Source: Zhengitettix transpicula (Eukaryota; Arthropoda; Insecta; Orthoptera; Tetrigidae). Taken from it: DNA of 64,000 nucleotides. The stretch spans positions 211,464,746-211,528,745 of the forward strand of contig CM073590.1 of the NCBI GenBank assembly GCA_037074705.1, written 5' to 3'. A program made the translations under genes and the position numbers. Below are positions 50,001 through 60,500 of the stretch, piece by piece (the stretch's first letter is position 1; the number at the start of each line of letters is the position of its first letter). The notes under the pieces are model-generated. The model saw only the letters and a list, made by a program, of their open reading frames with translations. It did no database searches and was not told the origin of the DNA.

Positions 50001-53000
50001 AGTCTTAGCGACGTTTTCGTTAATGTTGACGAAAAATGGATTTATCACTACAGAACGGAGTCCAAGAAACTGTCCAAACGGGTCTAGTACAAAATCCCGA
50101 AAGAAAATTCATGATTGTGGTCACTGTGTTTTGAGATGTCCATGGTGTCGATAAATTTTTTTATACTGAAGGTGGAAATTCGATGACCTAAGTTAATAGA
50201 TTTAAAAGTAGTCTATGTTAGAAAATAAAAAAGATATTGGTTTGAGATTTTTTATTTAACGAGGCTGAGAAGTTTCCGAACCATTCTAACTTAGTACGTG
50301 CGGTGTGGAAGACATACTCCGTATTTTAATTTAACAAAAAATCGCGATATTTTTTAAATCCAAGGGACAAATAAGATATGGTTTTATGAAGCTGTCAAAG
50401 AAAAATTAATTCGATTAATTCGTAGATTTGAAGAACCTCGTAGCCTAAAAACTTTCAGACTCTCGTGTGCGTCTTTCAGGAGTCCTTTCCATGACAAGCA
50501 TCGTTCCAAGACAACAGAGTTCACAGTTCAACATTACGTTCAATGAACTTCACACTCTCGACGGCAATTGCGTGGTGATCGGAAAAGTTGTCAAAGGGAT
50601 TGGGACGCTGTACCAAGTAAGTGCTCATTGTAAATATCACGAATGTCCAGTAGGCTGTATAAGAGTATTCTTTATAATCTTGATGTTTTGTAAACTTCAA
50701 AATGGAGCTGGGCGAACAAAATTTAAACTGAGGTACCAATGGAACTAAATTATTGAGATTGAAATTGTTATGGTTGGAAATATCTCAAGAGTTTTTTGAT
50801 GAACGTGTAATTAATTTTATTCCTAGAGTTTAGCGGCCTAACTGTTCCCCAAGGTCCACATTTGTTAACAACAACCGAACGAAGAATCCTTTCAGCATAA
50901 TTGATAGTGTTTATGCAATTCAACTGGTACAGTCCCTTTCATTTTTATACTATAAAGGCCAAACGTGTCATGTGTCTAAACTACTAACTTTTTGTATTGT
51001 AATAATTAATAGATTTTAATTATTAACGGAATGTATTGCCTCACGTTGAGGACCAATTTGTAATGAATTGAATATTAACAGAATTTAAGCAATTGATTTT
51101 ATTTTATTTAAAATTTAATCTAGAAGGATTTCAAATAATTTACCAAATTCTTTTAAACTTTACAAGACAATTAATTTATTCCAGGTAGAATTACATTTCT
51201 CGGCGCGATTATTTACATTTGAGTTTTTGCTATTTTACAGATTTTATCAACTCTCAACTCAGGGTCGTTTATTTGGGCCTTCTAAATAAAGAACCAACCT
51301 TACATTTAAATTAAACAATCCAATTCCTTTTACAGCCTTAAAATTAAAACAATAAAATAAACGTGAAACCTAAATCTGACGATTCTATCTTTAGTTAACG
51401 TTTACAAACTTTATTAAATTTATTTCTACTTACAATCTGTGCTGGTACCAGGTTTAAGTTTGGGTTCAGATGCACCACACTCTTCACATTAAACAGGCCA
51501 TGAATTCACTGAATTTAAATTGATTACAAAACACTGTCGAAACTTTGCGATCTCTCAACTGGAAGCGACTACTCCTGAATTAATTGGTCAGTCAGATTGT
51601 CACCAACTTTCTCTCGGTGAAATTAGTGACGGTCTCTTTACTTATAGAATTTTTTATTGCGGCATGACTTATAAGGTTACTTTCTTGTAACTTTACTCGG
51701 TGAATAACTGTCCGAAAACTTTTTGTTCAACTTCAAACTGCGACCTTTCTGGATGGATATCTGCCCGCAACTGTGTCCGCCGTCCGACTGCGGTTTTAGA
51801 AACGCTTGTTGCCGACAAAGCTTGCCTATGTATTGTTGCATTCGATATTCTTTCCGATAAAAATCCATCATAAATTTCCAACTATCAAATTACTAATGGC
51901 CTCTAATTAGTATTACAGTATATAACATGATTTTGTTTCAAGTGTGGACGCAACTTTAGATCATAAAGTGTATTTATCAAATCATTTAAAAAAATAATTT
52001 GTAAGATATAGTCTGTTGTATGTATGATATTACATTGCAATAAATATTTAAATGGTTGAACAACTTTCAACACAGCAGATTTTCCTGAAAAGTTATTAGA
52101 ATTCTGTATCTGAGAAAACATTTCTTTTACAAATTAAAAATCTACGTCCGTTTTGAAAATTAGTAATAAGGTAAATAGCCAAAATACAGACAGTGTTGTT
52201 ATAAATACCACACAACGTTTCTAAAAACCATTATTTTGGTTCAAATTTAAGGTCCGATTCACTAAAAGTAAGGAAATACTTTTACAGTTAAAAATTCTAT
52301 GTATATAGATTTTTATTGATTATAATAAACAATTATATACGGTACTCCGAAGCAACAATAGCGAAGTCAGAAAATATTTAACGATGGAAATTTTGAACAT
52401 TTCATGATATAAAAGGCTTTTGAGTTTGGTCAACTGACAAGTGCAGTTGTGTCGCTCTAGGCTCTTCTTAGCACCTGAAGAAACGTACAAGGATCCCAGA
52501 AAACTTATTTTGTCTGCATTTGGCTAGCTTTCTTATTATTAATTCTCAGATAGACACAACTTGAGTTTGCACTGCGCAGTAGCACGTGTGACGTCACTGA
52601 ATTCAGCCGAACTGTTGTACAAGCAGCATTGCTGAAAACCTTCGCGTCGTTTTGGTTGTATGCAGTTATACTTAAAGTTTGCACATATATATTTTGCTGC
52701 ATCTGAAGAAAATGTACCAGCTTGAGTAATTAAAGCGTCCAGGCGAAAAACGCTGTATAGAAATTTTTAAATATAAATTAAAACCTTCATTAATGACCAC
52801 AAAAATACTTTTAAATTAAAAAGTCAAAATTTCTCAGTTGTGTCCGAACGTATGTATCTTCTTAATCACATATTGATTGGTATAAAATAATAATTTTAGA
52901 TGAACATATTTTCTTAGGTTGCTGAGTAAGATGTTGCCACATCTGTTCCACTCCAACAGCTTTAAATATAACAATAATTTAAACAAAATTTGTGATGCTT

Positions 53001-53538
53001 TCTTAATTTAATATTTTAGACATTTTTGTAACATAAATAGTAATTAAATTTAAAACTTTTAAAGTATTATTAAGAGACACAGGCAACAATGCATTGTTTT
53101 CGGCCGCACTTCATTGTCACCTGACAATTTTCCGGTTACACGAAAGTCAGCAAAACTATAAAGTTTTTGTATGATTTATATATCAAACTGTAAGTAAAAT
53201 ATGTGAATAGTAAACATACATTATATTCACTTCACCAAATTTATTACTTGGCGAGTTAAGGCCGATGGAATGTGCACTACGCAGCCTCGGCCCAACACTT
53301 CGAGCAGATCAGAGGTGCAGACTATACATTATGAAATTTTTTTTTAATAATAAACAAACAACAATTTGAAGTCAGAAAAATTGTATTGGTCATATATATG
53401 TAATTATAAATTATTTTAGTCCAGTTATTGGCTTAAAATATAATGTGTTTTATTTTCCGCTTACAGATTGAAGGTTTTGGAACGAAAAGCGGAAAACCTC
53501 GAAAAAACGTTTACATCGAAGACTGCGGAATTGTGTAA
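37224..53538 (+). CDS. CFAP97/Hemingway-like N-terminus fused to degenerate cyclophilin
   Basis: Seven coding exons, 352 aa: 37224-37331, 43080-43226, 43348-43470, 47015-47211, 48691-48965, 50480-50616, 53467-53538. All junctions are GT-AG and phases agree. Residues about 55-150 resemble the CFAP97 (Hemingway/KIAA1430) domain: CVNKVLVEKIHQINRT, GKVDCW, KRVDEYKVIAKTNAFILQRI, SKYSTKELDEDW. Residues 193-352 are a cyclophilin fold (RIEFELYGEYVPRT, FHRIISGIMCQGGD, IEDCGIV at the end). Compared with cyclophilin A, R55 (R243), M61 and Q63 remain. F60 is I248, F113 is N301, W121 is T309 and H126 is C314, so isomerase activity is doubtful. CFAP97 proteins act in cilia and sperm flagella, so an axonemal or testis role is inferred. 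Introns are long (intron 1 is 5.7 kb) and full of transposons. AATAAA is at 53678. Confidence 0.85.
37598..37764. promoter_or_regulatory. Cluster of three perfect CRE sites (TGACGTCA)
   Basis: The palindrome TGACGTCA occurs at 37598-37605, 37698-37705 and 37757-37764. The last two share the extended form YACGTGACGTCA. They lie 270-430 bp downstream of the first coding exon of the CFAP97-cyclophilin gene. CREB/CREM/ATF factors bind this octamer; CREM drives many spermatid genes in mammals. An intronic enhancer or alternative promoter is inferred. Confidence 0.5.
38199..39195 (+). mobile_element. (TA)n tract plus ~1 kb terminal-repeat element, family A copy 1
   Basis: A TA run at 38199-38240 is followed directly by TGTAATAATC at 38241. 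The element ends GGCACTACA at 39195, and an ATATATA tract follows. Internal landmarks shared with the copies at 45431 and 60302 are TTTGATAATT, ACTCACAGATTCTAA, TCTGCCCAG-like and a GCGAACTGA-rich segment, and TTAATTAATTGGCA before the end. TG...CA ends and a ~1 kb length suggest a solo LTR. No coding region is present. Confidence 0.7.
39254..41923. mobile_element. Inverted pair of family B terminal-repeat elements
   Basis: Two ~0.9 kb related segments face outward. The minus-oriented copy (39254-40144) starts on the plus strand at TGTTATCGGCG; the plus-oriented copy (about 41006-41923) ends in GATAACA. Shared landmarks are ACAATAATGG/CCATTATTGT, GAACAGGCAGG/CCTGCCTGTTC and GGCCCA...ACCCTGAG/CTCAGGGTC...GGGCC. 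The 0.8 kb between them is bounded by TA runs at 40145-40176 and 40967-41005 and contains no recognised gene. The whole 2.7 kb block could fold back on itself. Related single copies are at 50998 and 61355. Confidence 0.65.
42186..42372. repeat. Hairpin (foldback) element, degenerate copy
   Basis: The left arm AATTAATAATAAGAATAATA ... CAACGTTTCTGGATTTTG pairs imperfectly with the right arm TATCCAGATATGGTATTTAT ... TTCTTATTATTATTAAT. The central CACCTGCAGAAAAGGAACAA corresponds to the CACCTGAAGAAAGG motif of better copies. It lies in intron 1 of the CFAP97-cyclophilin gene. Confidence 0.65.
43500..44580 (-). repeat. R1 repeat, two tandem copies in opposite orientation
   Basis: Reverse-oriented copies at about 43515-44035 and 44040-44578 match the units at 1724-3150. 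Shared blocks read on the plus strand are CAGACCTTGGGCATACGGTA, GCCTCCTAAACTGGTCGAGG, GGGACAAGTACCCAATGCCC, TAGGCGAATGCCGGGTAG and CCTATGCTATTAAAGGGGAG. A tail region (GTGAACCTTCCCAGAGAGCT) matches the tail of the second 5' copy. They sit in intron 3 of the CFAP97-cyclophilin gene. Confidence 0.85.
45431..46433 (+). mobile_element. Family A terminal-repeat element, copy 2
   Basis: The element runs from TGTAATAAAC to GGCATTACA, flanked by ATAT on both sides (4 bp duplication). It shares TTTGATAATGG, TGGCAATAACTCAAACAATT, GGGGTTTTACACTGCTTCTA and ATCTATCGGTTGACCGCTCG with the copy at 60302. A tandem repeat of a 27 bp unit (GCGAACTGTATCTCACCATA plus a short tail) with about 3.3 copies spans 46173-46262. 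No open reading frame is recognised; a solo LTR is the simplest reading. Confidence 0.75.
48435..48570 (-). other. Coding-like antisense fragment in intron 4 of the CFAP97-cyclophilin gene
   Basis: The minus strand reads open for over 45 codons with an unusually charged, protein-like composition (VGREKRDFEKLKNRDQLMDD, then EEEAVVEIERRTLQHRAYSF) and a TGA at 48435-48437. A CCAATACAG acceptor-like site lies just upstream at about 48570. Its GC content exceeds that of the intron around it. It could be a terminal exon of a nested gene or a pseudogene scrap. The family is not recognised. Confidence 0.35.
49251..50290 (+). mobile_element. Degenerate mariner transposon
   Basis: The left end has GTTCGGAAAGTGATCAGCCT and the right end, reverse-complemented, has GTTCGGAAACTTCTCAGCCT, an imperfect terminal inverted repeat. 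Inside, the plus strand encodes a mariner-type transposase remnant: VNVDEKWIYHYRTESKKLSK (the DEKW catalytic block), then MIVVTVF-stop-DVHGV, where the usual VFWD tryptophan codon is TGA. The length is about 1.04 kb against ~1.3 kb for full elements, and the N-terminal coding part is unrecognisable. It is inactive and lies in intron 5 of the CFAP97-cyclophilin gene. Confidence 0.8.
50998..51917 (+). mobile_element. Family B terminal-repeat element with 4 bp duplication
   Basis: The element runs from TGTAATAATT at 50998 to TATTACA at 51917 with GTAT directly on both sides. It shares the CCTCACGTTGAGGACC motif (compare CCACACGTTGATGTGCC at 41045), AACTCAGGGTCG...TTGGGCC and overall order with the other family B copies. 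TG...CA ends and a 4 bp duplication indicate a solo LTR. It lies in intron 6 of the CFAP97-cyclophilin gene. Confidence 0.75.
52430..52550 (+). repeat. Half copy of hairpin element
   Basis: One arm only: GTCAACTGACAAGTGCAGTT, GTGTCGCTCTAGGCTCTT, GCACCTGAAGAAACGTACAA, then GGATCCCAGAAAACTTATTT and TGTCTGCATTTGGCTAGC. A worn partner fragment (ATAGCCAAAATACAGACAGT ... CACAACGTTTC) lies about 200 bp upstream at 52175-52230, so an expanded hairpin is possible. Confidence 0.65.
52589..52596. promoter_or_regulatory. Perfect CRE octamer in intron 6
   Basis: TGACGTCA in the context GCACGTGTGACGTCACTGAA. It is the fourth such octamer noticed within the CFAP97-cyclophilin gene; its function is unproven. 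Confidence 0.3.
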
Positions 53539-53864
53539 TATCCATTTTTTTTGTGCAGAATGTCGTCATGATCGTGTTTTCGATATTCCGCTGCGATGAA
53601 TTATCTGGTGGATATAAATAACATCATTGTTTTAATTTATGTATTAGTATTGTCGTTTGTAATTAGGTCAGTAGCCAAATAAATTATTAAATTCACACTG
53701 AGGTCAGTTTTGCTTTTATATATTTGTTCAGTAATTTAAGCAATATTTTTTACCTCTTACCTAAAGCCTAAGGCGCACTTCACTGGAAAAAGAAAGCGAT
53801 GACCGTTATTTAATTTTAACTATATGATTGGAGACATTATTACACGACTTCATTACTTGAGTAT

Positions 53865-53970
53865 TTCAGGTGCTAATAAGAAAGGGACAAGGATCCCAGA
53901 AACGTTGTGTGGTATTTATATTATCACTTATTTTGTCTGTATTTGTCTATCCTTTTTATTATTAATTAAC
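53865..53970 (+). repeat. Half copy of hairpin element
   Basis: It reads TTTCAGGTGCTAATAAGAAA, GGGACAAGGATCCCAGAAAC, GTTGTGTGGTATTTATATTA and TTTTGTCTGTATTTGTCTAT. GGGA/TCCC around CAAGGA forms the short internal stem typical of the family. It directly abuts the retroelement starting at 53971. Confidence 0.65.
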
Positions 53971-54777
53971 TAGTTGGGTGCCCGGCGTTGCCCGAGATGT
54001 TTATCCATAACCCCCGATTTGACTCCAATCTAGGTAGCTTTTGCGTTATTTTTATGTAACACAACTCGAACCCTATCCCTAAATGTTTTCACCTCCCAGT
54101 CTGAAGTGGATTGAACACATTGCCCCTGAAATAGTTTCATTTAACGAATATATCACCGTTTGAACATGTTTGAAAATTTGCGCCTCCACCCTTATGTGTA
54201 CTTATCTCTCATGCCGAAAGGGGTTGAAATTTTACAAACAACATCGGCGGATTTATTATAAACGTCATTGACCTCAACAATTATTTATTCCATGTAAATA
54301 TCGACTTTTTAACCATTTACAAAAATTCTACCACCATGTAGCACCGCCCCTGGGGGGGGGGATGTTAAATGGCCAATTTGATGTCATTATTAAACTCAGA
54401 TACATCCATAAAACTGGATTAGACTCCAATCTCGATTGTATTAGCGTTATTTTCTTGTAACACGCGTCCACCCCCAACCCTAAGAGAGCTCCGTTCCCAT
54501 GATGTACGGGGTTGAAATTATAGTCAAATAACATCGATAGAAACACTATCAATCTCTTTGAACCCTAAAAATATTTATCAGACTCAAATATCGGCTGTTT
54601 TAACATGTTTGAATATTTCCACCGCCGCTCCTGGGGTTGATAGACGTGTCTCATCCCGACACTGTTTGTTTCCTGGTCACAAAGAACACGTGTACGAATT
54701 TTGTGAAATTTTCTCCACCGGTGTAGATTTTTATAAGAAACATACATACATACAAACACTCAGTTTTATTTATTAGA
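53971..54777 (+). mobile_element. SINE-like / RTE-tail-like retroelement, longer copy
   Basis: It starts TAGTTGGGTGCCCGGCGTTG and ends (CATA)n, CAAACACTCAGTTTTATTTA, TTAGATT. The same ends bound the shorter minus-strand copy at 10519-10910. Internal GACTCCAATCT...GCGTTATTTT...TGTAACAC blocks occur twice (about 54020 and 54422), suggesting two overlapping or tandem units. No reverse transcriptase is seen. Confidence 0.65.
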
Positions 54778-56689
54778 TTTTCAATCAGACGTTAATATTT
54801 TCATTCTTATTTCATGCCTAGGTAGTTAAATAAGCCTCAAACAACGCATCATGGATATGTTTTATTGATTTTCATTTTCATTAATTTTTTACGTCTTTAC
54901 CTTCCAATAACACAAATTCATGTTATAAATCAAACGGTGATTATTTACGATGCCAAGAGATTTTATGTTGTAACGTATTCAAAAGACGTGTATTAAAGAG
55001 AACGTCTGTTAACTTCCGTCGTAATAGCCTCTTAAAAAAACTTAGAATTTGGTTTTGTAGGGCGCTGGGTGAGCAAATGTGGAAGTATTTTTATTTATGG
55101 AATTTTTTCGAGAAAGTTTAAGCAAGTTAAGTGACGTGAAAAGTGTATTATAATTAACAAGCAAATTAAGCACTCAAAACTTGAATTTTATTTTCAGCGT
55201 ACTCGAATTTTTATGTTGTTAGTCGTTCCGAATTATAAATTGTCATTTTGTGAATTATAACCTATTAACATATAAAAATTCCTTACCTTAAGAAGTGAAA
55301 ACGATTCATTTCGTCCCATAATTACCGTTTCTCTGTGATCACTCTGCACCTAAAGTCCCACCAACTTTTATATTTTTCATGATAGCCAGTTCAGACAATA
55401 AAGTAATAATATAAATACCACACAACGTTTCTGAGATCTTTGTCCCTTTCTTCAGGTGTTAAGAAGAGCCTAGAGCGACACAACTGCACTTGTCAGTTGA
55501 CAAAACTCGAAAAAGACGAAAACGCAACGATGGGAGAGCCGAAGGGTTAGCGTAACAATAAGGGAGCAACGACAATGGGAAAACAAGGTTCAGCGTAATA
55601 ATAAGGAATCTTAGAAATTCAGTTTCATTGTCTCTGTTTGTACATAAATAGCTGTGATGTTTTATTTTTCATTTTTATATTTTTCTCTTTCCAAACGTAT
55701 GATTTCATGTGGTCTGTTAAGTTTTTCTAAACAAAACACATCCTTCCGTAATTGATCTATTAATTTTTTCTCCTGCACAATCCACATTTCTTGTGATGAT
55801 TCTACAATTTTCCTATCCTGTTCTATTTTATTTAATTTTTTATTGATTTGTTTCATTAATATTATTTTTATTTAGTATTCCGTCTTAGGACTGTCTTTTA
55901 AAGTTCAACGTTTTTTTCTTCCCGTCAAATCGTGATGAGTATTCCTCATTTCATGACCTTCACTAGTCTTCATTCTTCTTTGTCAACTAAGCTATTAATT
56001 TAATATACACCATTTAAAAAAGAAAATATCACCGGTGAAACGGCATTGTCCCTTTTGATTTTGGCTACGGGATTTCAGTTTTCTGAATTAAATCTTTGAA
56101 TTTATTGTTTTTAACTTGCGCAGGCTTTCCCGGTGAACTAGTTGCTGAAAGAGTTCTTGGGTTTCCAACCGCGTGGCGTAGCAGAAACACGACGTTTCGT
56201 CGACTATCGCCGTCGACATCTTCTCGGTGGAATGTCTAGTCCGGGTTTTTTTTTGGGGGGGGGGGGGGCAAAGACCCTTAAAGGCCGTGCCCCCTTGAAA
56301 GCACGCACGGCCAAGCATGGGGGTCTACCACTTTCTACACCCCCTCTGCACGTGCTGTTAGTAAACTAACTTGGAACACAAGGATTGGGAACTTGTGTTT
56401 GATCCGCACCTGAGGGCATAATACCCTTTAATACGGTCATTCACGGAGATAGCTTGTGAGAGAGACAGAATGAAGAGCGTAGGGCTGAGGGAAAAAAGTG
56501 CCAATAATTCAACCTGAAGGGTCTCCTTACCGGGAAAAAAACCCTCAGCGATAGTTCAATGGGTTGAAGGGGACAATGAGCTAGAATACTGCTCTTGTGC
56601 GACAGCAACATGCACATGGTTTTGTTGGTAGGAATCAGTTAGTAGTTGGTTGTGGGTATCATGCACGTCGATCCTCTTCTCGTCAAGGA
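54778..56689. other. Repeat-rich intergenic DNA
   Basis: A half hairpin element lies at 55385-55505 (GACAATAAAGTAATAATATA, CACAACGTTTCTGAGATC, CACTTGTCAGTTGACAAAAC). On the minus strand, 55662-55856 could encode a short lysine/glutamate-rich coiled-coil-like stretch (KKLNKIEQDRKIVESSQEM), possibly transposon-derived. A T-run then G14 tract sits at about 56245-56268. No gene can be supported. Confidence 0.45.
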
Positions 56690-57300
56690 GTCCGGATCTC
56701 CGCACACGTCCTGTGAAAAACCGTAAGCAAGCGTGGTCGGGCGAAGTTACTGCCTATTTATCTAGGTCGGTCTGGTGCGACCGCCGTAGCGTTGTGCTCT
56801 TGATTGGCAACTGGTGGTGGTGCGGAGGGGGCGGAAGTACACCCTCCACCAATCACACTATTCTGCACCGAGTTTTGGTCTACGGCGGTCCTAGCCGGCC
56901 TCACTAGGGGGTCCCATGCGTGGCTGAGATGATAGCCGGTGTCCATTTATTCCGGGTTTTTTTATCCCGTATTTGCATAACCTCAAGTATCACGCTGTCC
57001 CAGTACCCACGGGTTTTGTTAAGTACTTTGGTGTTCCTGAAGCTTATTTTATGACCCGTGTTGATGGCTTGTTCAGCAGCCACTGATTTTGAAGGCTGGC
57101 CGAGACGTTAAGTTACTTTTGTACTCACTTCCACCGTTCTAGTTGTTTGGCCTGTGTATATGGAGCCGCATTCATAGGGGATGGAGTAGACTCCTGAGGT
57201 TCTAAGACCCATTATTGTTTTTGTTTCATGGCAGCTTTAATCTGAAATTCCAGTTTCAATCAGGTCGTCTTCCTTTTTCTAACTCGTTTTTAAGCATTAT
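56690..57300 (-). mobile_element. Penelope-like retroelement, GIY-YIG endonuclease fragment
   Basis: On the minus strand, CHETKTIMGLRTSGVYSIPY continues ECGSIYTGQTTRTVEVSTKV. The GVY and YTG pair matches the GIY-YIG core of Penelope-like elements. RLGQPSKSVAAEQAINTGHK follows, then SFRNTKVL and, after a frameshift, DTGYHLSHAWDP, the typical C-terminus. At least two stops interrupt it. The reverse-transcriptase half is missing. It is a dead 3' fragment lying downstream of the protease gene's 3' end. Confidence 0.85.
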
Positions 57301-57486
57301 ATAATGAAAGAATATAATAGGTATTGTTCTATGGTGAAAATGCCACTTACGGTAGAATTAAAAATCTTGATTAATTAAATTCTCTACAAATGGACAGATA
57401 ATTTGGATTTTAAGAGTAATTGTGCCAGTGGCCCAAATTACAGAAAATACTTGGAGGCTGTAAACAAGGAATTATGCGTGTAAAAT

Positions 57487-57492
57487 TTTATT
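57487..57492 (-). terminator. Polyadenylation signal of the protease gene
   Basis: AATAAA on the minus strand, about 60 bp downstream of the protease stop codon, at the usual distance for a short 3' UTR. Confidence 0.6.
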
Positions 57493-57550
57493 ATTTTAAA
57501 TCCCGAGACCGTAGAGCGTAACAGAATGATATTTGCACAGGAATTGACCG

Positions 57551-60500
57551 TTAGACGCCAGTGGTAGAAAATATCCAGTCGCGGAGGTTTCCGACGTCGG
57601 CGAAGACGCCCGGGTAGTTGGGGTCGGCGCAGCCCTCGCCGTGGGACACGACCCCCGCGAGCACGTTCCCGAGCACGAGGGGGCCTCCGCTGTCGCCCTG
57701 ACACGCGTCTCTGCCCGCGGCAGCGGCGCACAGCATCCGCTCCGTGATCAGCTCCACCCCCGTGTACGCGGCCGCGCACCCGTCCCACGCCTGCACGGCC
57801 AGCGACGTCTTCTGCAGCACAGTCATCATGGTGCCACCGTCGTAGGCGAAGCCCCAGCCCGTCACCGTGACCGGCGTCCCTGGGGGAGGCGCCGACCCCG
57901 AAGGCGGCAGCGTCACGGCGCCCACCGTCGGGCCGTACGTGAACGTCGGGGAAACGGACACGGCCGCGATGTCGTAGTCGTCCGAGTAGCGGATGTGCAA
58001 CTCGTGGATCACGATCTGTGGAAACAGAATTTCCACATTATCACGTCGCTAACTTCCGGCCCTGATACCAAAAGGATTTCTGTTTGAAGTGAGAACTGTT
58101 ACATCACGTGGTACTATACCAAAATGTGGAAAAATCATCATGCCATAAAGGCCAAACGTGTCGAGATGAAAACTACATTTCTCGTCCGAAATCCTACAAG
58201 ACTTCTCAATAGTTAAACAGGTTTAAAAATGAAAAAAATTACGTCTAATTGAAAATTAATAATAATTAAGGTAATAAAAAAATTGATGACCTTCTACAGA
58301 CACTTTATTTATTATTATGACGACGTTTCGATACCTTTTTGTATCTTCTTCAGGTATTTTCCAAACTAACTCTGTGAATTTAATAACCTTTTTCGATTAG
58401 TTGAGCTAATTTTTACTGTACTAATTTTGAAAATACCTTAAGAAGATACAAAAAGGTATCGAAACTTCGTCATAATAAAAATTAAAAATAAAAGTGTCCG
58501 TATAAGGTCATCACTTGATTCATTAAAGTGACGTTAACACATCTTGTCTTGCTTCAATCTTGTTAACGTTAAGTAAATAATGTGCCTCGGAGCCACGTTC
58601 CAAAAACGGTAAATTTAATAACTTTTTTCGTTTAGTTGGGCTAATTTTTACCGAGTTAATTTGGAATATACCTGAAGAAGATACAAAAAGGAATCGAAAC
58701 GTCGTTATAATAAACATTAAAAATAAAAAGTGTTCGTATAAGATCATCAGTTGTTTTATTAATTCAAAACAGACGTTAAATTAAAACTAATAATGAAGAT
58801 AGCCAAATACTGACAAATTAAGTGACAATATAAATACCACACAACTATTCTTGGATCCTTCCTTTCTTCGGGTGCTAAGAAGAGCCTAGAGCGACACAAC
58901 TGCACTCGTCAGTTGACAAAACTCAAAAGCTCGTTGTATTAAACTGGTTTACATACTCTAGAATACCTAGGTTGATGAAAATCGTCGTCCTGTAAGAGGT
59001 CGACAAAGATGTTCACAAGATTTGTGAGAGATCGACAATGATGGCCACAAGATTAAGTGGTGTAAGAAAAAAATCTGGAAATGGAAGTAATTAGATTAGC
59101 TGTTCAGAGAATGAGACAGGAAGAAATGAGCGAAAGCGAAAGATCGGCACGATGAGATAGGAATAGGTTATGCCAACAAAGAAGAAGAGAAAATATAACA
59201 ACAGCCTCTCACAGGCCAACCTAATATCGAGCTGCTCAAAATTCAACATACGCTATCGGACCATTGAATTCTATATCAATGGACACAGGCAAAGCCATTG
59301 TTCTTAAAAAGGCTATCTAATTTAACATGAAATGTTGAAAAATTTCGAGGATCTAGCAGGGCTACGGCGGGAGTAGATGTCTTGGTTAGAAATGGAAATA
59401 TTAGCATGAGGAAGTCACCAAGAAAATTGGTCCGTTTATTACTGGGTATTAAAAGGTGAAACTGAAATTGGACGAGAATAGATAAAACTTTCCGAGCTCT
59501 TGAATAACCATTATGGACTTCAAGGCTTGATGAGTATGAAGGCGGGTAGATGCTTGCGTATGCAAGGCAGGAATCAAGAACGTAACAAAAGTAATAAAAG
59601 CAACCAACAACTTCTTTTATAGGCCCATGTTGTAAAGATAACGATTCTGAACAAAACCGCAAACGGAAACAATCTTTATTGGAACGGTTGGTAAAAGGAA
59701 CAAATAATTTGTTTCACGATAATTCCCTCAGCCGTATCCAGTTTCCTTAGTTATTTTATGGAAAAGGGAAGCGGCTGTTGTTTCTTGTCTCGGCTTCATT
59801 CCAACATACCCCTGACTGACTTTTTTGAGTGATAGTCTACACGAGGGTTATCCACTTTAATAGATCTACTCTTTAATAACACAGGAAGGGAAGGCTCAAG
59901 CTGTATTTTAAGGATCCTAACCGGCATTCGCAAAAAAAGTGTTTCAGGGACAACCCTAGCGAAAACTGCATCAAGTAGGTAGGGCTCTTGGTACTTGCTC
60001 AACGCCATTCCGATAACGGGAATTGGGATTGCTGTGGGGGCGCAGCATTCTCAACTCCATGCCTCGACCTATTTGGAGGGTAGCTGTCCGACTGGCCCAA
60101 TAGCGAACAGTTCTTACCGTATGCCCAACATCTATGACCCCGGAACATATACCCTTCAAATGCGGATAATGTGTCACGGCTTATTGGAACTTATTTTAAA
60201 ATCCCAGGCTTAAAGCCGAGAAGAGGAAAATTCCAAGCTGGAAGTTTGCCCTTTCGGGACTAGAGTGGCTGGCTTACCCAGTCTAATATATATGTATATA
60301 TTGTAATGCCAATTAATTAGGACATTAATTGTTTCAACATTAAAAAATATAAATTGTTTGAGAAACTCATATAGCGGCAGGAGCTTTTGGATCAACAATA
60401 TAAAATCCGGCACTGTTCCTTTGTCGGAAGGTCCGTCAAAATGACGTATGCACGCTCAAATTGCGAAGCGAGAGTTCAGTTTGCATTAAGATTTTGAGGA

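Noticed and set aside
57641..58087. 148-codon plus-strand open frame across the protease exon
   Set aside because: It arises from the GC-rich antisense of the protease exon 2; arginine-rich low-complexity translation with no domain.
59060..59260. Arginine/glutamate-rich stretch ([17 protein letters not shown]) resembling the N-terminus of some transposon-encoded proteins
   Set aside because: Two stops interrupt a short stretch and no helicase, Rep or transposase domain follows.
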